A stretch of DNA of 27,842 nt from Rhynchosporium graminicola (Eukaryota; Ascomycota; Leotiomycetes; Helotiales; Ploettnerulaceae): NCBI GenBank assembly GCA_900074885.1, contig FJUW01000017.1:614529-642370 (forward strand), in the 5' to 3' direction. Positions within the stretch are counted from its first letter, which is position 1. Every line of letters begins with the position of its first letter. Both the position numbers and the translations under genes were made by a program. Of the stretch, positions 10,321-20,989 are shown one piece after another. The notes under the pieces were generated by a model, which ran no database searches, was not told the origin of the DNA, and saw nothing but the letters and a program-made list of their open reading frames with translations.

Positions 10321-10554
10321 TTAGCCTCGCTTATTTAGCAAAACTCGGTATCATAATTACCGACGGAACCCACTTTGGAATCGCAATTTCGCTATAATCG
10401 TAGCAATATTACCGGAGATTGCGTTTCCCTCTGCAGAAGAGATGATTTCGGTACTGAATTAGTATCTACGGTTTCGGTTTAATAGAAATTTGGAAGGATA
10501 TCTTAATATTTAACTACGTTTTATACTTACTTTATTTCCTTTATTCGATTCTTC

Positions 10555-10574
10555 AAGGCTCGAGGGCGAGCCTT
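10555..10574 (+). other. hairpin before the polypurine tract, copy 3
   Basis: AAGGCTCG / AGGG / CGAGCCTT, 8-bp stem, kept although gag around it was deleted. Confidence 0.6.
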
Positions 10575-10592
10575 TATCTTAGAAGGGGGTAA

Positions 10593-10794
10593 TATAACAG
10601 CGCATAGTATACGTAGTAGATACGGGCTAGTATCAGTGCCTTAGGTATACCCTCCTTATATATATAGAAGGTGCAGACTCCTTCAGAGCTCTATATCTTT
10701 CTGTTTCCTTCGTACCAGACTATATAAGATCGCTCTTAGCCTCCCTACTTGTTTATTCTTGCTTATATACCGCCTTGAGTCTTGTGTCGTTACA
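10593..10794 (+). repeat. 3' LTR of copy 3 (202 bp)
   Basis: Ends GTGTCGTTACA, the best preserved right terminus of the family, and shows that the ancestral end is CA. Preceded by AGAAGGGGGTAA (10581-10592). Confidence 0.93.
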
Positions 10795-10799
10795 GGCTA
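10795..10799. repeat. target-site duplication GGCTA, right copy
   Basis: Matches 9442-9446. Confidence 0.95.
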
Positions 10800-11467
10800 A
10801 GCGAAAGTAATAGAATACTTAAAAGTTATAGAAGAAGCGAAAGTCGAAATCGAATTCTAAAGAAGCCGAAAGATTAAGAAGAGTTAGATATCTTTATTAA
10901 GTAGATATAGAAAGTATTAAATTAAAAGTTCTAGTAAAAGGAGGTCGATTCTACTAAAGGGGATAAATTATACCGGGGTATAAGGATTACGAGTCGAATT
11001 CCGATAATTTCCGCTAAGGTAATAAGCTACTTTATCTTAGCTTAAAAGTAAGGTTTTTCGCTATTAGAGCTACTTTCGGAAAGTTAAAGTCAAGTAAGAG
11101 GATAATAAATATTAGAGCTTATAAGAAAGTTTCTACCTAAAATTCGTCTACTATTTTACTTCGTACGTATAAAGGAACGAGTTTCGAAGTATCTAAGAGT
11201 AACTTCGCAGTAATACTAGTACTTCTAAAGCTAAATTATATTCAAATTCCTAGCTATCCGAAAGATCTCTAGAATCTTAGCTCTTTTGAAAACCTAACTA
11301 TCGAATTTATAATTAATAGTATTAACTATTTCCGTATAATTCCGAAAATCTAAGGTAAGTAGAGATAACTTAGCGAAGACCTCCCTAGTAGTTATATATA
11401 CGAATCGAGTTTTCTAAGTAAGATATTATTTAATATTATCCTTAGCGGTTTTAATCTTTCTATTTAA

Positions 11468-11669
11468 TATAATAATATAAGACTTAAGGTAATATATAAG
11501 TAAGAATAAATAAGTAGGGAGGCTAAGAGCGATCTTATATAGTCTGATACGAAGGAAACAGAAAGATATAGAGCTCTAAAGGAGTCTGCATCTTCTATAT
11601 ATATAAGGAGGGTATGCCTAAGGCACCGATACTGGCCCGTATCTGCCACGTATACCATGCGCTGTCACA
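11468..11669 (-). repeat. 5' LTR of copy 2 (202 bp)
   Basis: On the - strand starts TGTGACAGCGC and ends in TATTATA. The 64-codon open frame at 11464-11658 lies inside it and mirrors the LTR frame of copy 3, so it is an LTR feature and not a gene. Confidence 0.92.
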
Positions 11670-11674
11670 CTTCG
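11670..11674. repeat. target-site duplication CTTCG, right copy
   Basis: Matches 8105-8109. Confidence 0.95.
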
Positions 11675-11766
11675 TTAATTATACAGATCTCTTTCTCCTT
11701 AGAGGTATAGAGTATAGAGTTACGCAAATAACTTTCTAATTTATTTAATTTAGAACCTGAGTATAG
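11670..11766. repeat. long inverted repeat, left arm (inner part)
   Basis: The reverse complement matches 11858-11955 almost base for base (GATCTCTTTCTCCTTAGAGG, then ...ACTTTCTAATTTATTT...). It completes the left arm after removal of the 8110-11669 insert. Confidence 0.92.
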
Positions 11767-11857
11767 TAATTATATAATTAAAACGCTAAAGACCGATAGT
11801 ATAATACGCATATTAGAGTATTATAATATATTATATATCCTGCAGTCTCTAGTCTAC
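11767..11857. other. 91-bp centre of the palindrome
   Basis: AT-rich spacer between the arms, with no self-complementarity matching the arms and no ORF. It keeps the arms from meeting directly, which lowers hairpin instability. Confidence 0.7.
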
Positions 11858-12190
11858 CTATACTCCGGTTCTAAATTAAATAAATTAGAAAGTTATTTGC
11901 GTAACTCTATACTCTATACCTCTAAGGAGAAAGAGATCTGTATAATTAACGAAGATCTATTTATTATTAAAGAGGAGACTTCCGGCGCAGGGTACGCTAG
12001 CCTTCCGGGTTTAAGCTTACCTGTAGCTATAGAGTAAGCTATAGTCGATATAGAGCTTTAGTATAGACGTATATATCACGCTAGCTTCGACGTAGTATAT
12101 CGCACTTAATCTATAGTTATTAGTATGAAGTTTATAAAGCTTAAGACTAATAGAACTCGCCTTTATATACTACATAAGAAAGGCCGACAA

Positions 12191-12685
12191 TAACGTTCCT
12201 GGTTCTGACTAGTATACGGTGTACAGGCTCGTCGGTCAGTATTAGCTATAAAGTAAAGTAAATAAGAAGTTCGGTTCTTAATTTGGAATTAAGATGTTAT
12301 AAGTAGGTATTAATTACTATATGAATTTGAGTATAAAGCTCCTATCTAATAGCAGAGCTACTAGTCTTATATAGAACCTTCGTTCCCTTATGCTAGCTAT
12401 ATAAGATATCTTGCCGAGCGTATAAGCCCGCAAGACTATCTAGTAGTCTAGCATGTCACGTGATCCTCTAGATCACCTACAGCTATAATACTATTATTAC
12501 TATAATATAGGTAGGCGTATAGTACTACTCGCTGGTTTATACTATAACTGTATTAGTGCCTTTCCTCTAATAGTACTAACTCTTTTCTAGTACTAAAACT
12601 CGTCTGATATATACTACTAGATAGTACTATTAGTATTCTAGTGCTATAACGGTTTTAGTGCTAAGAACTATACTAGTTCGTAACA
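12191..12685 (+). repeat. LTR-like block in the right arm
   Basis: Runs from TAACGTTCC to GTTCGTAACA and mirrors 7632-8058. Contains TATATAAG-like words (12389-12396) and a palindrome-rich CACGTGATC segment near 12458. Downstream on + comes the Lys/Glu-rich frame, so LTR, leader, gag is possible. Termini do not match the left block perfectly. Confidence 0.35.
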
Positions 12686-12867
12686 CTATCCTCCTTCTGT
12701 CTTAGTATATCCTTACGCTTAAGTACGCCTAAGGAAATACCGAAGACTACCTATAGCTATCTCCTTCTTTTATTATACCCCTCGAACGCTGAACTAAACA
12801 AGTTAATTATATTATACTTAGAAGATAAATAGAATTAAGTAATAGAATTATAGTATTATATACCAGA

Positions 12868-13314
12868 TATGAAAAAGCGGAATATAAAGAGTATATTTCG
12901 CCTCGCGATCCTAAACTAACCTGATATAGTTATAACGCCCGACTAAATAAAATATATGATATTCGAGTTATTAATTATATACCTTTAGCGCGGGACTAGG
13001 AATCTTTAGATTCTCAGATTAAGAAACTCGACGCAGAAGAGGAGGAGGCTATAGCTAAGATTCTTCATCTGAAGAAATAGAAACGTTTTTTATACGAAAA
13101 ACAGTAAAAGATAATTACTACTAGTCTGAATTTAATAGCTAAGCTCGATACTCTTAAAGCTTTAGAGAAGAAAGAAAAAGAGAAATAGAAAAGAGAGAGA
13201 GCGCTTAAAGACGCTAAGCTAGTAAGCGCGGAACCCTCTAGTTCCGATATCCCTATCGACCTCTTATTCGACCTGATAGTCGACCTTCCTTTCGACCCTA
13301 TAGACCTGCTCTAA
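12868..13314 (+). pseudogene. Lys/Glu-rich coiled-coil protein remnant, right arm copy
   Basis: One frame reads YEKAEYKEYISPRDPKLT, then YDIRVINYIPLA, LDSQIKKLDAEEEEAIAKIL, KRFLYEKQ, LIAKLDTLKALEKKEKEK and an Asp/Pro-rich end DLPFDPIDLL before TAA at 13312. Inner stops are at likely Gln/Trp codons. It is predicted to be a coiled coil with an acidic tail. Better preserved than the left copy. It could be the C-terminal part of a gag-like or transposase-associated protein of fungal repeats; function unknown. Confidence 0.55.
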
Positions 13315-13385
13315 GTAGATCTAGGTTTTATCGATAGAAATTAGCTAGTAATACTAAGTAATAAAAGCTTAACTTAAGTTCTTAT

Positions 13386-14445
13386 ATATTTTCCGAATAT
13401 AAATAGTTCTTCTATTTCACTAGGTATCTAATAATACCTTATTTATACTAATAGTCTAGTAGTTCCTCTATATTATATTCTATAAGTAAGTTAACTAGTT
13501 CAGCGTATATCTTTAGAGCTAATAGTACTCCCGGTAGTACTTTTTCTAATAAGGATATATAGAATATTAAGAATATCTTCTTTATTATAGCTAATAGCTA
13601 GAGTTTATAATTTAAAAGTCCTTTAATATATTTAATTTTAAAAAGTCTAAGTTTCTTATAATTTAACTTATTACTTAGTCTCTATATATTAATATTTTTT
13701 CATAGAAAGTAAACTCTATCCCCTTTCTATAGTATTAGCTTCTAATTATAATTCTTATTCTAGTAATACGTATTCTTTTCTGCTATAAACTAGAGTTCTT
13801 CTATAAGTTCCTTATAGAAATCCTAGATATTCCTAACTTAGATATAAGCTATATTATTATCCTTAACTAACAAGTTAGGTTCTCTATAAGTAATAAGTTC
13901 GTAACTATAAATCGTATAAAATAATATAACTTTTATTATTTCCGTAGTCGAGCTATTATATATAAACTCTACTAGTAGTAGTAGTTCTATCTAAGTATTT
14001 TATTAATAGTTAATATAATAATATAAGTTTACTTTAATTACTTAGTTTATTCTTTTATTTCCTCTATTAGCTTAAGGATAGAAAGCTATTAATAGTTTCT
14101 ATTTAGTCCTTAAGAACCTTATTAAAGTATTCTAGAACTTTAATATAAATAACTTATCTCGATCTGATACGATTTCTTCGGGTACTTTATACTTAGAGAC
14201 TACCTCCTTAAAGTATACTTATACTAGGTATTCGGCTATGAGAGTAGATAAGATTAGTACTAAGATTATATACTTAGTAATTCTTTCTATGATAATAAGT
14301 ATTATATTATAGCTAACTCTCGTGACCGGGTCCTTCGATAGCGGTAATAGCCCTATAAAGTCCTATAATATCGATTTCTAAGATATTAGCGGTATTAGTA
14401 TTATAATTATCTACTTATAAAGTGAATATTATTACGGTCTATACT
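13386..14445 (-). pseudogene. Ty3/gypsy chromovirus fragment: integrase and chromodomain
   Basis: Read on the - strand from 14445 down. Near the start DFIGLLPLSKDPVTR precedes the first catalytic region, then ITKYIIL and VVSKYKVPEEIVSDRDKLF, with the second catalytic Asp at 14162-14164. The catalytic Glu is now Lys (GAA to AAA, 14054-14056), exactly 36 codons later (DD35E spacing). Then VEFIYNSSTTE, KGDRVYF, the GPF-like and HISLLEK-type block, and a chromodomain (IEEL..Y.YK.GI.RYLVK.KNYLYSEN) that stops at the palindrome border. RT, RNase H, the zinc-binding part of integrase and the 3' LTR are missing. One frame throughout, broken by stops only. Confidence 0.88.
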
Positions 14446-14600
14446 ATAACGGCCTCAGGCTCCTATGATGCACGGCCTCAGGCTTCTAGGTATTATAGCA
14501 GGCAGGGCTAACGGGATGCGGTTAGTGTGTACTAGAGGATAATTAGTTAGTATAGCCCTACGGTTATACTTAGAATGAGAGTTAAGAGTAGAAACCTCCT
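14446..14600. other. short spacer with a 13-bp direct repeat, little RIP
   Basis: ACGGCCTCAGGCT occurs at 14449-14461 and 14472-14484 (period 23). The stretch to about 14540 keeps CA dinucleotides and higher G+C than its neighbours, so it is probably single-copy sequence between elements. Confidence 0.55.
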
Positions 14601-15324
14601 CTTTATCTTTTCTTTCTTTTACTTAGCGTACCCTTAAGAGTAAATATAACTTATTATCGACTCCCTATACTTCTACTATAATATAAGAAAAGATTAATTA
14701 TATCGCTAAGAAGTAGTAATATCTATTTAGAAGTATTAAAGCTAGTACTACTTTCTTAGTATAACTTCTACGACTTCTACTCTACTTATACTGGATAACT
14801 TCGAATATACGCGCTATCTACTTCTATACCTTAGAAGTAGAGTATTTCAGAGAAAGCTAAACTCCCTCCCTTAATTAGTACTACCTCTATAGTATAATTC
14901 CACTAAAAACCCTTATTATAATATTTTTTACGCTCTTAGCCTCGTGCTTAGCTTTACGTATCCTCGACCTTAAACTCTCTGAACTTCCACGACCTCTGCG
15001 AAGCTCTCTCTTACGATTCTAACTCTATATATACTTATAAGAAGAGAACTCGATAGCCGAAGTAAGTTATCGTAAAAGGAATCTAAGCTAAAAGGAATCT
15101 AAAGTAAACCTAATTAGTAACCTTCTAATACCTTAATATATATTCTAGTAAGGGACTTTAAGAATATACTTACTCTCGCGCTATATTAATCTTTACTCTC
15201 TTAAATAAGTTACTATTAAGCTTTAGGTCCCTCTTAAGCGCCTTTTTTAGCTATAGCGGGCCCTCCTATATATAACTGCGCCGAAGCACTCGAGAGCCCT
15301 CTATACTAGATAGACTCGGGTTCT
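14601..15324. other. unassigned AT-rich stretch upstream of copia-2
   Basis: No convincing frame on either strand. A TATA-like CCTATATATAACTGCGCC at 15264-15281 would suit an LTR promoter, so this may hold the 5' LTR and leader of copia-2. I could not find a matching copy after 20397. Confidence 0.35.
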
Positions 15325-15799
15325 CCGAATAGAAAGGAAGAGCGAAAGCGCGCTAGTAGAGGGTTTCGTAAGGGATACTATTAAGAGTAATCTAATAGTT
15401 GGACCTTAAAGGAACTAGAGAGTATAGCAGGAGAGAAGATACTCTCTGCACAGCTATAGTATATAGTATTAAACCCACTAGTACTAGAGAAGCAGATATC
15501 TGCGCAGTAATAGCGAGATAAGAGAGAGAAAGAGATAATAAACGATATAGCTACTTAATAAGACGAGTTAGAGTATAAGAGATTAAAGAAGGAGTTCCAC
15601 AGATTGCGTTAAAGACGCTATACTATACTCGGCTTACCTCCTATTAGCGAATTCGACTTTGATAAAGAACACTACGAACCTCTATAATAAGACCGAGATT
15701 CTACTGAAGAAGTATAGTAATATAAAGAGACCTCCTCTGACTAGAATAGAGAAGAGCAGCGATACTATAGAAAGCGTATACCGAAGAATACGGGGAGTG

Positions 15800-15924
15800 G
15801 AGGAGGAGGAGCTAGAGGAGGAGGAAGCTACTAAGGAGGAGAAGGCTCCTAAGGAGGAGGAGGAGGAGGAGGAGATAGCTACTAAGGAGCTAGAGGAGGA
15901 GAGGGAGAGTACTATAATATAGTA
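15800..15924. repeat. 125-bp duplicated unit, copy 1
   Basis: Identical to 15926-16050, including a run of seven GAG codons. It encodes a Glu-rich stretch in one frame. The copies are separated only by the N at 15925. Confidence 0.95.
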
Positions 15925-15925
15925 N
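15925..15925. other. single ambiguous base N
   Basis: The only N in the window, exactly between two identical 125-bp units. It looks like an assembly join where overlapping contig ends were not merged. Confidence 0.9.
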
Positions 15926-16050
15926 GAGGAGGAGGAGCTAGAGGAGGAGGAAGCTACTAAGGAGGAGAAGGCTCCTAAGGAGGAGGAGGAGGAGGAGGAG
16001 ATAGCTACTAAGGAGCTAGAGGAGGAGAGGGAGAGTACTATAATATAGTA
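15926..16050. repeat. 125-bp duplicated unit, copy 2
   Basis: Perfect copy of 15800-15924. A perfect tandem repeat is out of keeping with the heavily mutated surroundings. Confidence 0.95.
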
Positions 16051-19000
16051 CAGAAGGAGAAGGAGAAGTCGTATAGAAAGGAGATCGCTAGCTTCTCCTG
16101 TATATTTCCAGAAGAGATGAAATTCAAGGGAGACGGAGATAGCTTCAGTAGTAAGGTCAGAATATTCTACGACACCTACTTAAGAGCCGAGATTCCACCG
16201 GAGGAGTATAGTAAGGCGTTTCTATTAATACTGAAAGGCGCTGCTCTCTAATACTACTATTACGGTCTGAATAGTATCCCTAGAACCTCCTTTATTATTA
16301 AATTCGATACTATACTAAAGAATATAATAGATCAGTTTAAGAGCGAGGAGTTTAGCAGATCTTCACTGATTATATGGAACCTTCTTACCCTTGAATCGAT
16401 TAAGGAGAAGAACCCTGGAAAGACGACTTCAGAATGCTTTAATATACTCTCTACGCAGATTAGAGAGCTATATTATAATATACCCTTTGAATTACGCTAT
16501 AAGAAGTTCGTTATAAATAAGATTATTACTGCCTGCTAAAGCTCGGAAGCCTACTAAATTACTCTAGCTCAACCTACAACTTCTACTGAAAAGACGATTA
16601 CTTCTATCAGAACCTCTATTATTAACTACGAGCATATATACCCTACAACTAGTATTACCTTCTATACTAATCGAAAATTCCGAAGCGATTCCGATAAAGG
16701 ATAAGTATACAGAGAGAAGGGAGATAGTAAAGGGCGATTCAGAATATAAGGAGAGAAGAAGATAAATACGCTAGATAAGGAAGGTAACGCTAAGAAGTGC
16801 TAGGTATATAATACTACGGATTATATATCCTTAGACTATATAGTAGAAGAAAGAGAGAAAGCTAAGGAGAAGTTCAAGGCGAAGAACTCTTCTAAGTTTA
16901 AAGGCAACTTTAGAAGAGTCTTTAAGAAGGCATATAGATAATACGTCGCAGAGTATAAGGGTACAGAAGACGAGTATATAGCTACTGCCTTTACCTCATG
17001 TGAAGCCGGGAGCGATATAGACTACGATTCCGACGCTCAGCCGGAAGCTCTATTCATGACTTCTATAGGACCTGTCTCAGTAGCAGCCGTATAGCTAATA
17101 ATAGAAACCCTAGTAAATACGGCTTTTAAATACCTATTAGATACTGCCGAAGAAACTACGGAAGAGAACCTGACCGCAGAGACGATAATAAGCAGCCCCT
17201 GATATAATTCGTTAGTTTTTCATGGAATTATAATCAATACTAGAGTAGTAAAGGTATCTATAGTAGGTAAAGGTTAATACGAAGCCTATAAGGCTCTATA
17301 TAAGGCTGAACTCTTACCTTCCCGTGGAATAAACATTAAATTCGGTATTAGTAAGGCTACTTCTATTAGCATAATAATTATACCTTCTCTAATTAGAAAG
17401 ATCCAATTTGAGGTTATAGCTATAGATACCCTATTTCTACTCTGTTTAGACGATATAGATAAGCTTAGAGTTATATTAGATAATCTTCGCAATATACTTA
17501 TTACGCTACAGGGAGATATACTAGTTGTACGGAGATTCGGCCACCTCTTCTTACTCTGGAAGGAGTTACTTAAGACGTATATTACGGAGTGCTTCTAGTC
17601 GAATACAAGAGTACTTATAGAGACGGATTTATATCGACTTTACTACCGATTCGGATACCCCTTAGTAAGAAAGCTGGAAGATTTACTGCAATAGGCCGGT
17701 CACGAGCATAACTCAGGGGTACTAAAGGAGCTTACTAAGCTCTATAAGTATTACTAGCTATACGGAAGATCGCTAGGCAGATTCAAGTTTAAGCTCCACG
17801 ATACTAATAATATATACTTCAATTACGAAGTAGTAATTAATATTATATAACTAGACAGTCGGTAAGTCTTATATATAGTCGACTAAGGTATTACCTTTCA
17901 GAACAGAGGTTTTCTTACTAATATATCTACAGAACACGTATAGAACTAATTTAAGTAAGTATAGATAGATACTTACCTTAGACCAACGGATTTTATCGTT
18001 ATAGACGCAAGTACGTAATTTAAATTAAAAGAATTCGTATAGAGTGCTAAGACAAAAGGTTCTATAGTCAAAGTTATACCTATAGAGGCTCACTACTCTA
18101 TTAGTAAGGTAGAGAGATACTACGGCCCTCTGAAGAGAGCTTATACGATAATTCGTAAGGAATTACCGCACCTTAGTCAAGATATAGTACTACAGATAGT
18201 ATTCCACGTAATTAACTATATTTCTAGACCTAGTAGAATTATACCTATTTTACTAGTATTTAGAGCATATCCCAGAATAATAGAGATAGACGCACCTTCG
18301 CTATTAGTCTCCTAACGAGCTACTATACTTTATAAGGCTATAGAAGAGATTCGCAAACTACAGAGTCGTCAGCAAGTTAATAATACCCTGAATACTCGAA
18401 ATGGACCTAGTTCTATAGTAGTAAGAGACTTTCTATTAAACTCTCTAGTACTAGTTTAGAGAGAGAAAGGCTTCTGGGATAGACCTTAGCTACTTATTTC
18501 TATAGACAGAGAGAACTGCATAGTAGAAATCGATAGCGGACTAATAACCTTTCGCTCTATATCGATTAAACTATAATACGAAGAAGATATCGATTCTAAC
18601 GAACTAGAGAGTATTATACCTGAAATTATACTCTTACTACCCCCTATCTTACTCCTAGGAGTACTATCACTTAGTACTATTAAGTCAAATCGACTTATAC
18701 TAGTACTAAAGAAGTAACCTTATCGAGATCGACGAAAGCCAATTCGATTCAGAGACAATAACGTTAAAGTTTACTTAAATTATACGGATAAATTATTTAT
18801 TAGTTTCCTAGTAGTAGAACCTTAATACGCTATATTAAGACATAAGGAGATTAACAGTTTAATCGCTGCAGGGATCTTTAAATTAGTCTATAAAGATGAA
18901 TTACTAGCTAGAGCTAGGATCTTTAACGCTAAATTCATCGACTAGATAAAATTTAAGGGTATATAGAAGGCCTACGATAAGTCTAGACTAGTTATATAAG

Positions 19001-20397
19001 CGTATAATAACTCTGGAAAGAACTAAGTACTTACTATATTACTAACTATTCAATAAGTCAGCTAATAACTACTACTAGTATACGCAGTTATGCACCCTGA
19101 GTTTAAGGTATATAGCCGTAATATTATATAAGCTTATACTTAGTCTACGTCATACCTAATACGTGACTTCTTCGTGCGCCCTCTAAAGGAGATTCTAGCT
19201 TAGCTATATTAGTTTTTGCGGTACGTTAGGCTTATATACGGTATACTAGAATCAGCGAACTATTAGTTCGGTATATACTATGGATATAAGGTTAAGAAGC
19301 TCTATATAGTACTATTGACATTCGATACGTATCTACTATCTGTTTCAGGTGAAGCTAGTATAAGAGCTTTTAGTCTTCAGATTAATAATACTTTCTTTAT
19401 CAGTAATAAGACCTTTATAGACGCAGAAGAGAGAGAGCTATAGAAAGCCGGTTTCAAGTCGAACGAGAGAGAACAGTTAATTATTTTATACCTAATTAAC
19501 TTTAATAGAGGTTATATTACCTTAGAAACTAATAGCTCTATTCGACTATCTTAATAATCGTACGATAAGACATTGAGAATAATTAAGAAGGAACTAGTTA
19601 ATCTCACTAACTCCCGTGGAGGTATATAATAAGGTCTTACCTAAATCGAGCAATTTAACGCTTAGAGAGCTAGAGGTTCATACCTAGTAACTATTTCTCA
19701 GCCGGAAGTATCGTTTAATATCTCTTTTGCCGCTTAAACTATAAATCCGATAGAGAAAGACTTTAAGCTCTTAAATAAGAGAATCTTATAGCAAAAGCTT
19801 AACTATAGTAAAGGTCTCTAATATATCAAATTAGATAAGAAGTCTCTTAAACTCGTCGTATTTACTAATAGTTCATTTACTAATTTGAAAGACTTCTACT
19901 CTTAAATTAGCTACGTCTACGTACTTATAGATAAGTATAATAAGGAAAACGTTATTCACTAGTCTTCAGTCTACTATAAGAGAGTTACTAGATCTATACT
20001 AGCCTCTGAACTATACGCTATATCAGAAGGTTTCGATATGGCCAGGGCTATTAAGACTACTATTAAGCAGATCATAGAGATCACAGTACTACTTTTAATT
20101 ATAGTTACCGATTCTAAATCTTTATACGACTGCGTAGTACGACTTAATACTATAAGAGAGAAGAGATTGATAATCGACCTTATATATCTATATCAGGCGT
20201 ACGAAAGAAAGGAGATATCAGAGGTGATTTAGGTAGCAGGGCTAGATAACCCTGCGGATACGATAACTAAGATAAATTGCAACGGAGCTTTAAAGGAGCT
20301 ATTGCATACGAATTAATTAGTTATTAAGCCTATGGAATAGGTAGATAGAGGGAATTTAGATAACTTGAAGCCGGAAGAGAGCCTATAAGGCGTTTAG

Positions 20398-20989
20398 TTC
20401 AGTTATCTAATCTTTAGACCTGATCACGTGGAAACCTATATACTATATAATACTTCTGCACGAGTAGTATTACGGTACTACTCTTACTAGAAGGCAAAAA
20501 GCGTTACTTTCATACGGAGAAGTAGATAGTTTAGAGCTACTTTAAAGTACTCCCAGTATTAGTCCATATGTTAGTCTATAGTCACGTATTAGTCGAGTAT
20601 CTGCACCGGGGTTTAGCCGGCTAGATATATCTCCCTTACGGAGTCTCGACTACCTAGGAAAGAGAGCTACGATATAACAGATAATACTACTACTATTATC
20701 ACTATACTTTGGCTCACGCAGACTACTTGATTGTACGTACTACGACAGAGTGATACCAACAATAGTCTTTATATAGCTTTTCGTAATATAATATCTAGAA
20801 CGAAAAGTTCTATTGTTCATATAATCTCTCTATATATTATCGGGAGCGGTTAGCTAGCTACTTGTTAAGTACTTCGGAACTAAATAATTTTTATACTAGC
20901 TAAAAGGGCTGCAGCTGCGACCTTAACTTTTGTATCCGCTGTATTGTTCTTTTCTAGATAGCTCGAGTCTTGATATTCATCGAGTAGAC
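20398..20989. other. unassigned stretch after copia-2, possible 3' LTR
   Basis: Lies where the 3' untranslated part and LTR of copia-2 should be. It holds TGATCACGTGG (20420-20430) and a TATA-like TATATATTATCG (20831-20842). No matching 5' copy was found upstream of the polyprotein, so LTR borders are not called. No coding frame recognised. Confidence 0.35.

Larger units (their letters stand above)
9447..10794 (+). mobile_element. gag-only family, shortened nested copy 3 (1348 bp)
   Basis: Intact pair of 202-bp LTRs with a GGCTA duplication, inserted into copy 2 in the opposite direction. The leader (9649 to about 10338) is complete up to the GCTTAGCCTCGCTTA word that precedes gag. Most of gag is gone: only short blocks remain (10343-10375 like 2485-2520, about 10437-10460 like 2776-2800), and the zinc knuckle is absent. 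Hairpin and polypurine tract are kept (10555-10592). It retains more C and G than copies 1 and 2, so it is younger or less exposed to RIP. It has no coding capacity and resembles a TRIM. Confidence 0.9.
8110..11669 (-). mobile_element. gag-only LTR retrotransposon, full-length copy 2, carrying a nested insert
   Basis: Same family as 1352-3558 in the opposite direction, inserted in the left arm of the palindrome with a CTTCG duplication. The span is 3560 bp; without the nested element and its duplication (1353 bp) it is 2207 bp, identical to copy 1. From 5' to 3' on the - strand: LTR 11468-11669, leader 11467 down to 9426 (split by the insert), gag 9425-8421, hairpin, polypurine tract, LTR 8311-8110. 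Confidence 0.92.
11858..13385. repeat. long inverted repeat, right arm
   Basis: Mirror of 11766-11670 plus 8109-6918. It is longer than the left arm by two blocks, 12001-12190 and about 12580-12650. The outer end (GCTTAACTTAAGTTCTTAT) matches the start of the left arm. Beyond it on the right lies gypsy sequence, while the left flank is the copia-1 LTR, so the flanks give no simple shared target duplication. Confidence 0.85.
15325..20397 (+). pseudogene. copia-2 polyprotein: gag, protease, integrase, RT (RVT_2), RNase H
   Basis: A fungal copia lineage distinct from copia-1. The upstream part (15400-15795) is a Glu/Lys/Gln-rich coil, then a Glu-rich tract. Gag core from 16105 (FPEEMKFKGDGDSF, GA.YYYYGL). 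Zinc knuckle 16798-16839: first Cys kept, second Cys, His and last Cys now Tyr. Protease DTGA box now NTRV (17236-17247). Integrase: Asp at 18004-18006 and Glu at 18112-18114, 36 codons apart; then the ATILYKAIEEIRKLQ and NTRNGPSS blocks typical of this lineage. RT from about 18830: ARIFNAKFID, KSRLVI; the DD pair is NN (19384-19389). RNase H Asp now Asn (19867-19869), LASELYAISEGFD, TDSKSLYDC kept. Frame constant from 16105 to 20397, with dozens of stops. Confidence 0.88.

Noticed and set aside
9467..11658. Two similar small ORFs (9467-9652 on +, 11464-11658 on -) that look like a conserved membrane peptide
   Set aside because: Both lie inside the 202-bp LTR of the gag-only family, so their similarity is LTR identity. 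In the more mutated LTR copies the frame is broken.
14040..14090. Apparent 1-bp frameshift in the gypsy-1 integrase
   Set aside because: Careful re-reading of the complement gives TTC TAT CCT TAA GCT AAT, one continuous frame with a stop for Gln; no indel.
15800..16050. Minisatellite or CRISPR-like tandem array
   Set aside because: Only two units, perfectly identical and joined by an N, with no spacers; better explained by assembly.
17286..17492. 68-codon ORF on the - strand
   Set aside because: Antisense shadow of the copia-2 protease region, whose + frame has recognisable motifs.
14601..20989. LTR pair for copia-2
   Set aside because: Compared the flanks 14600-15324 and 20398-20989 by eye and found no direct repeat long enough; borders left uncalled.
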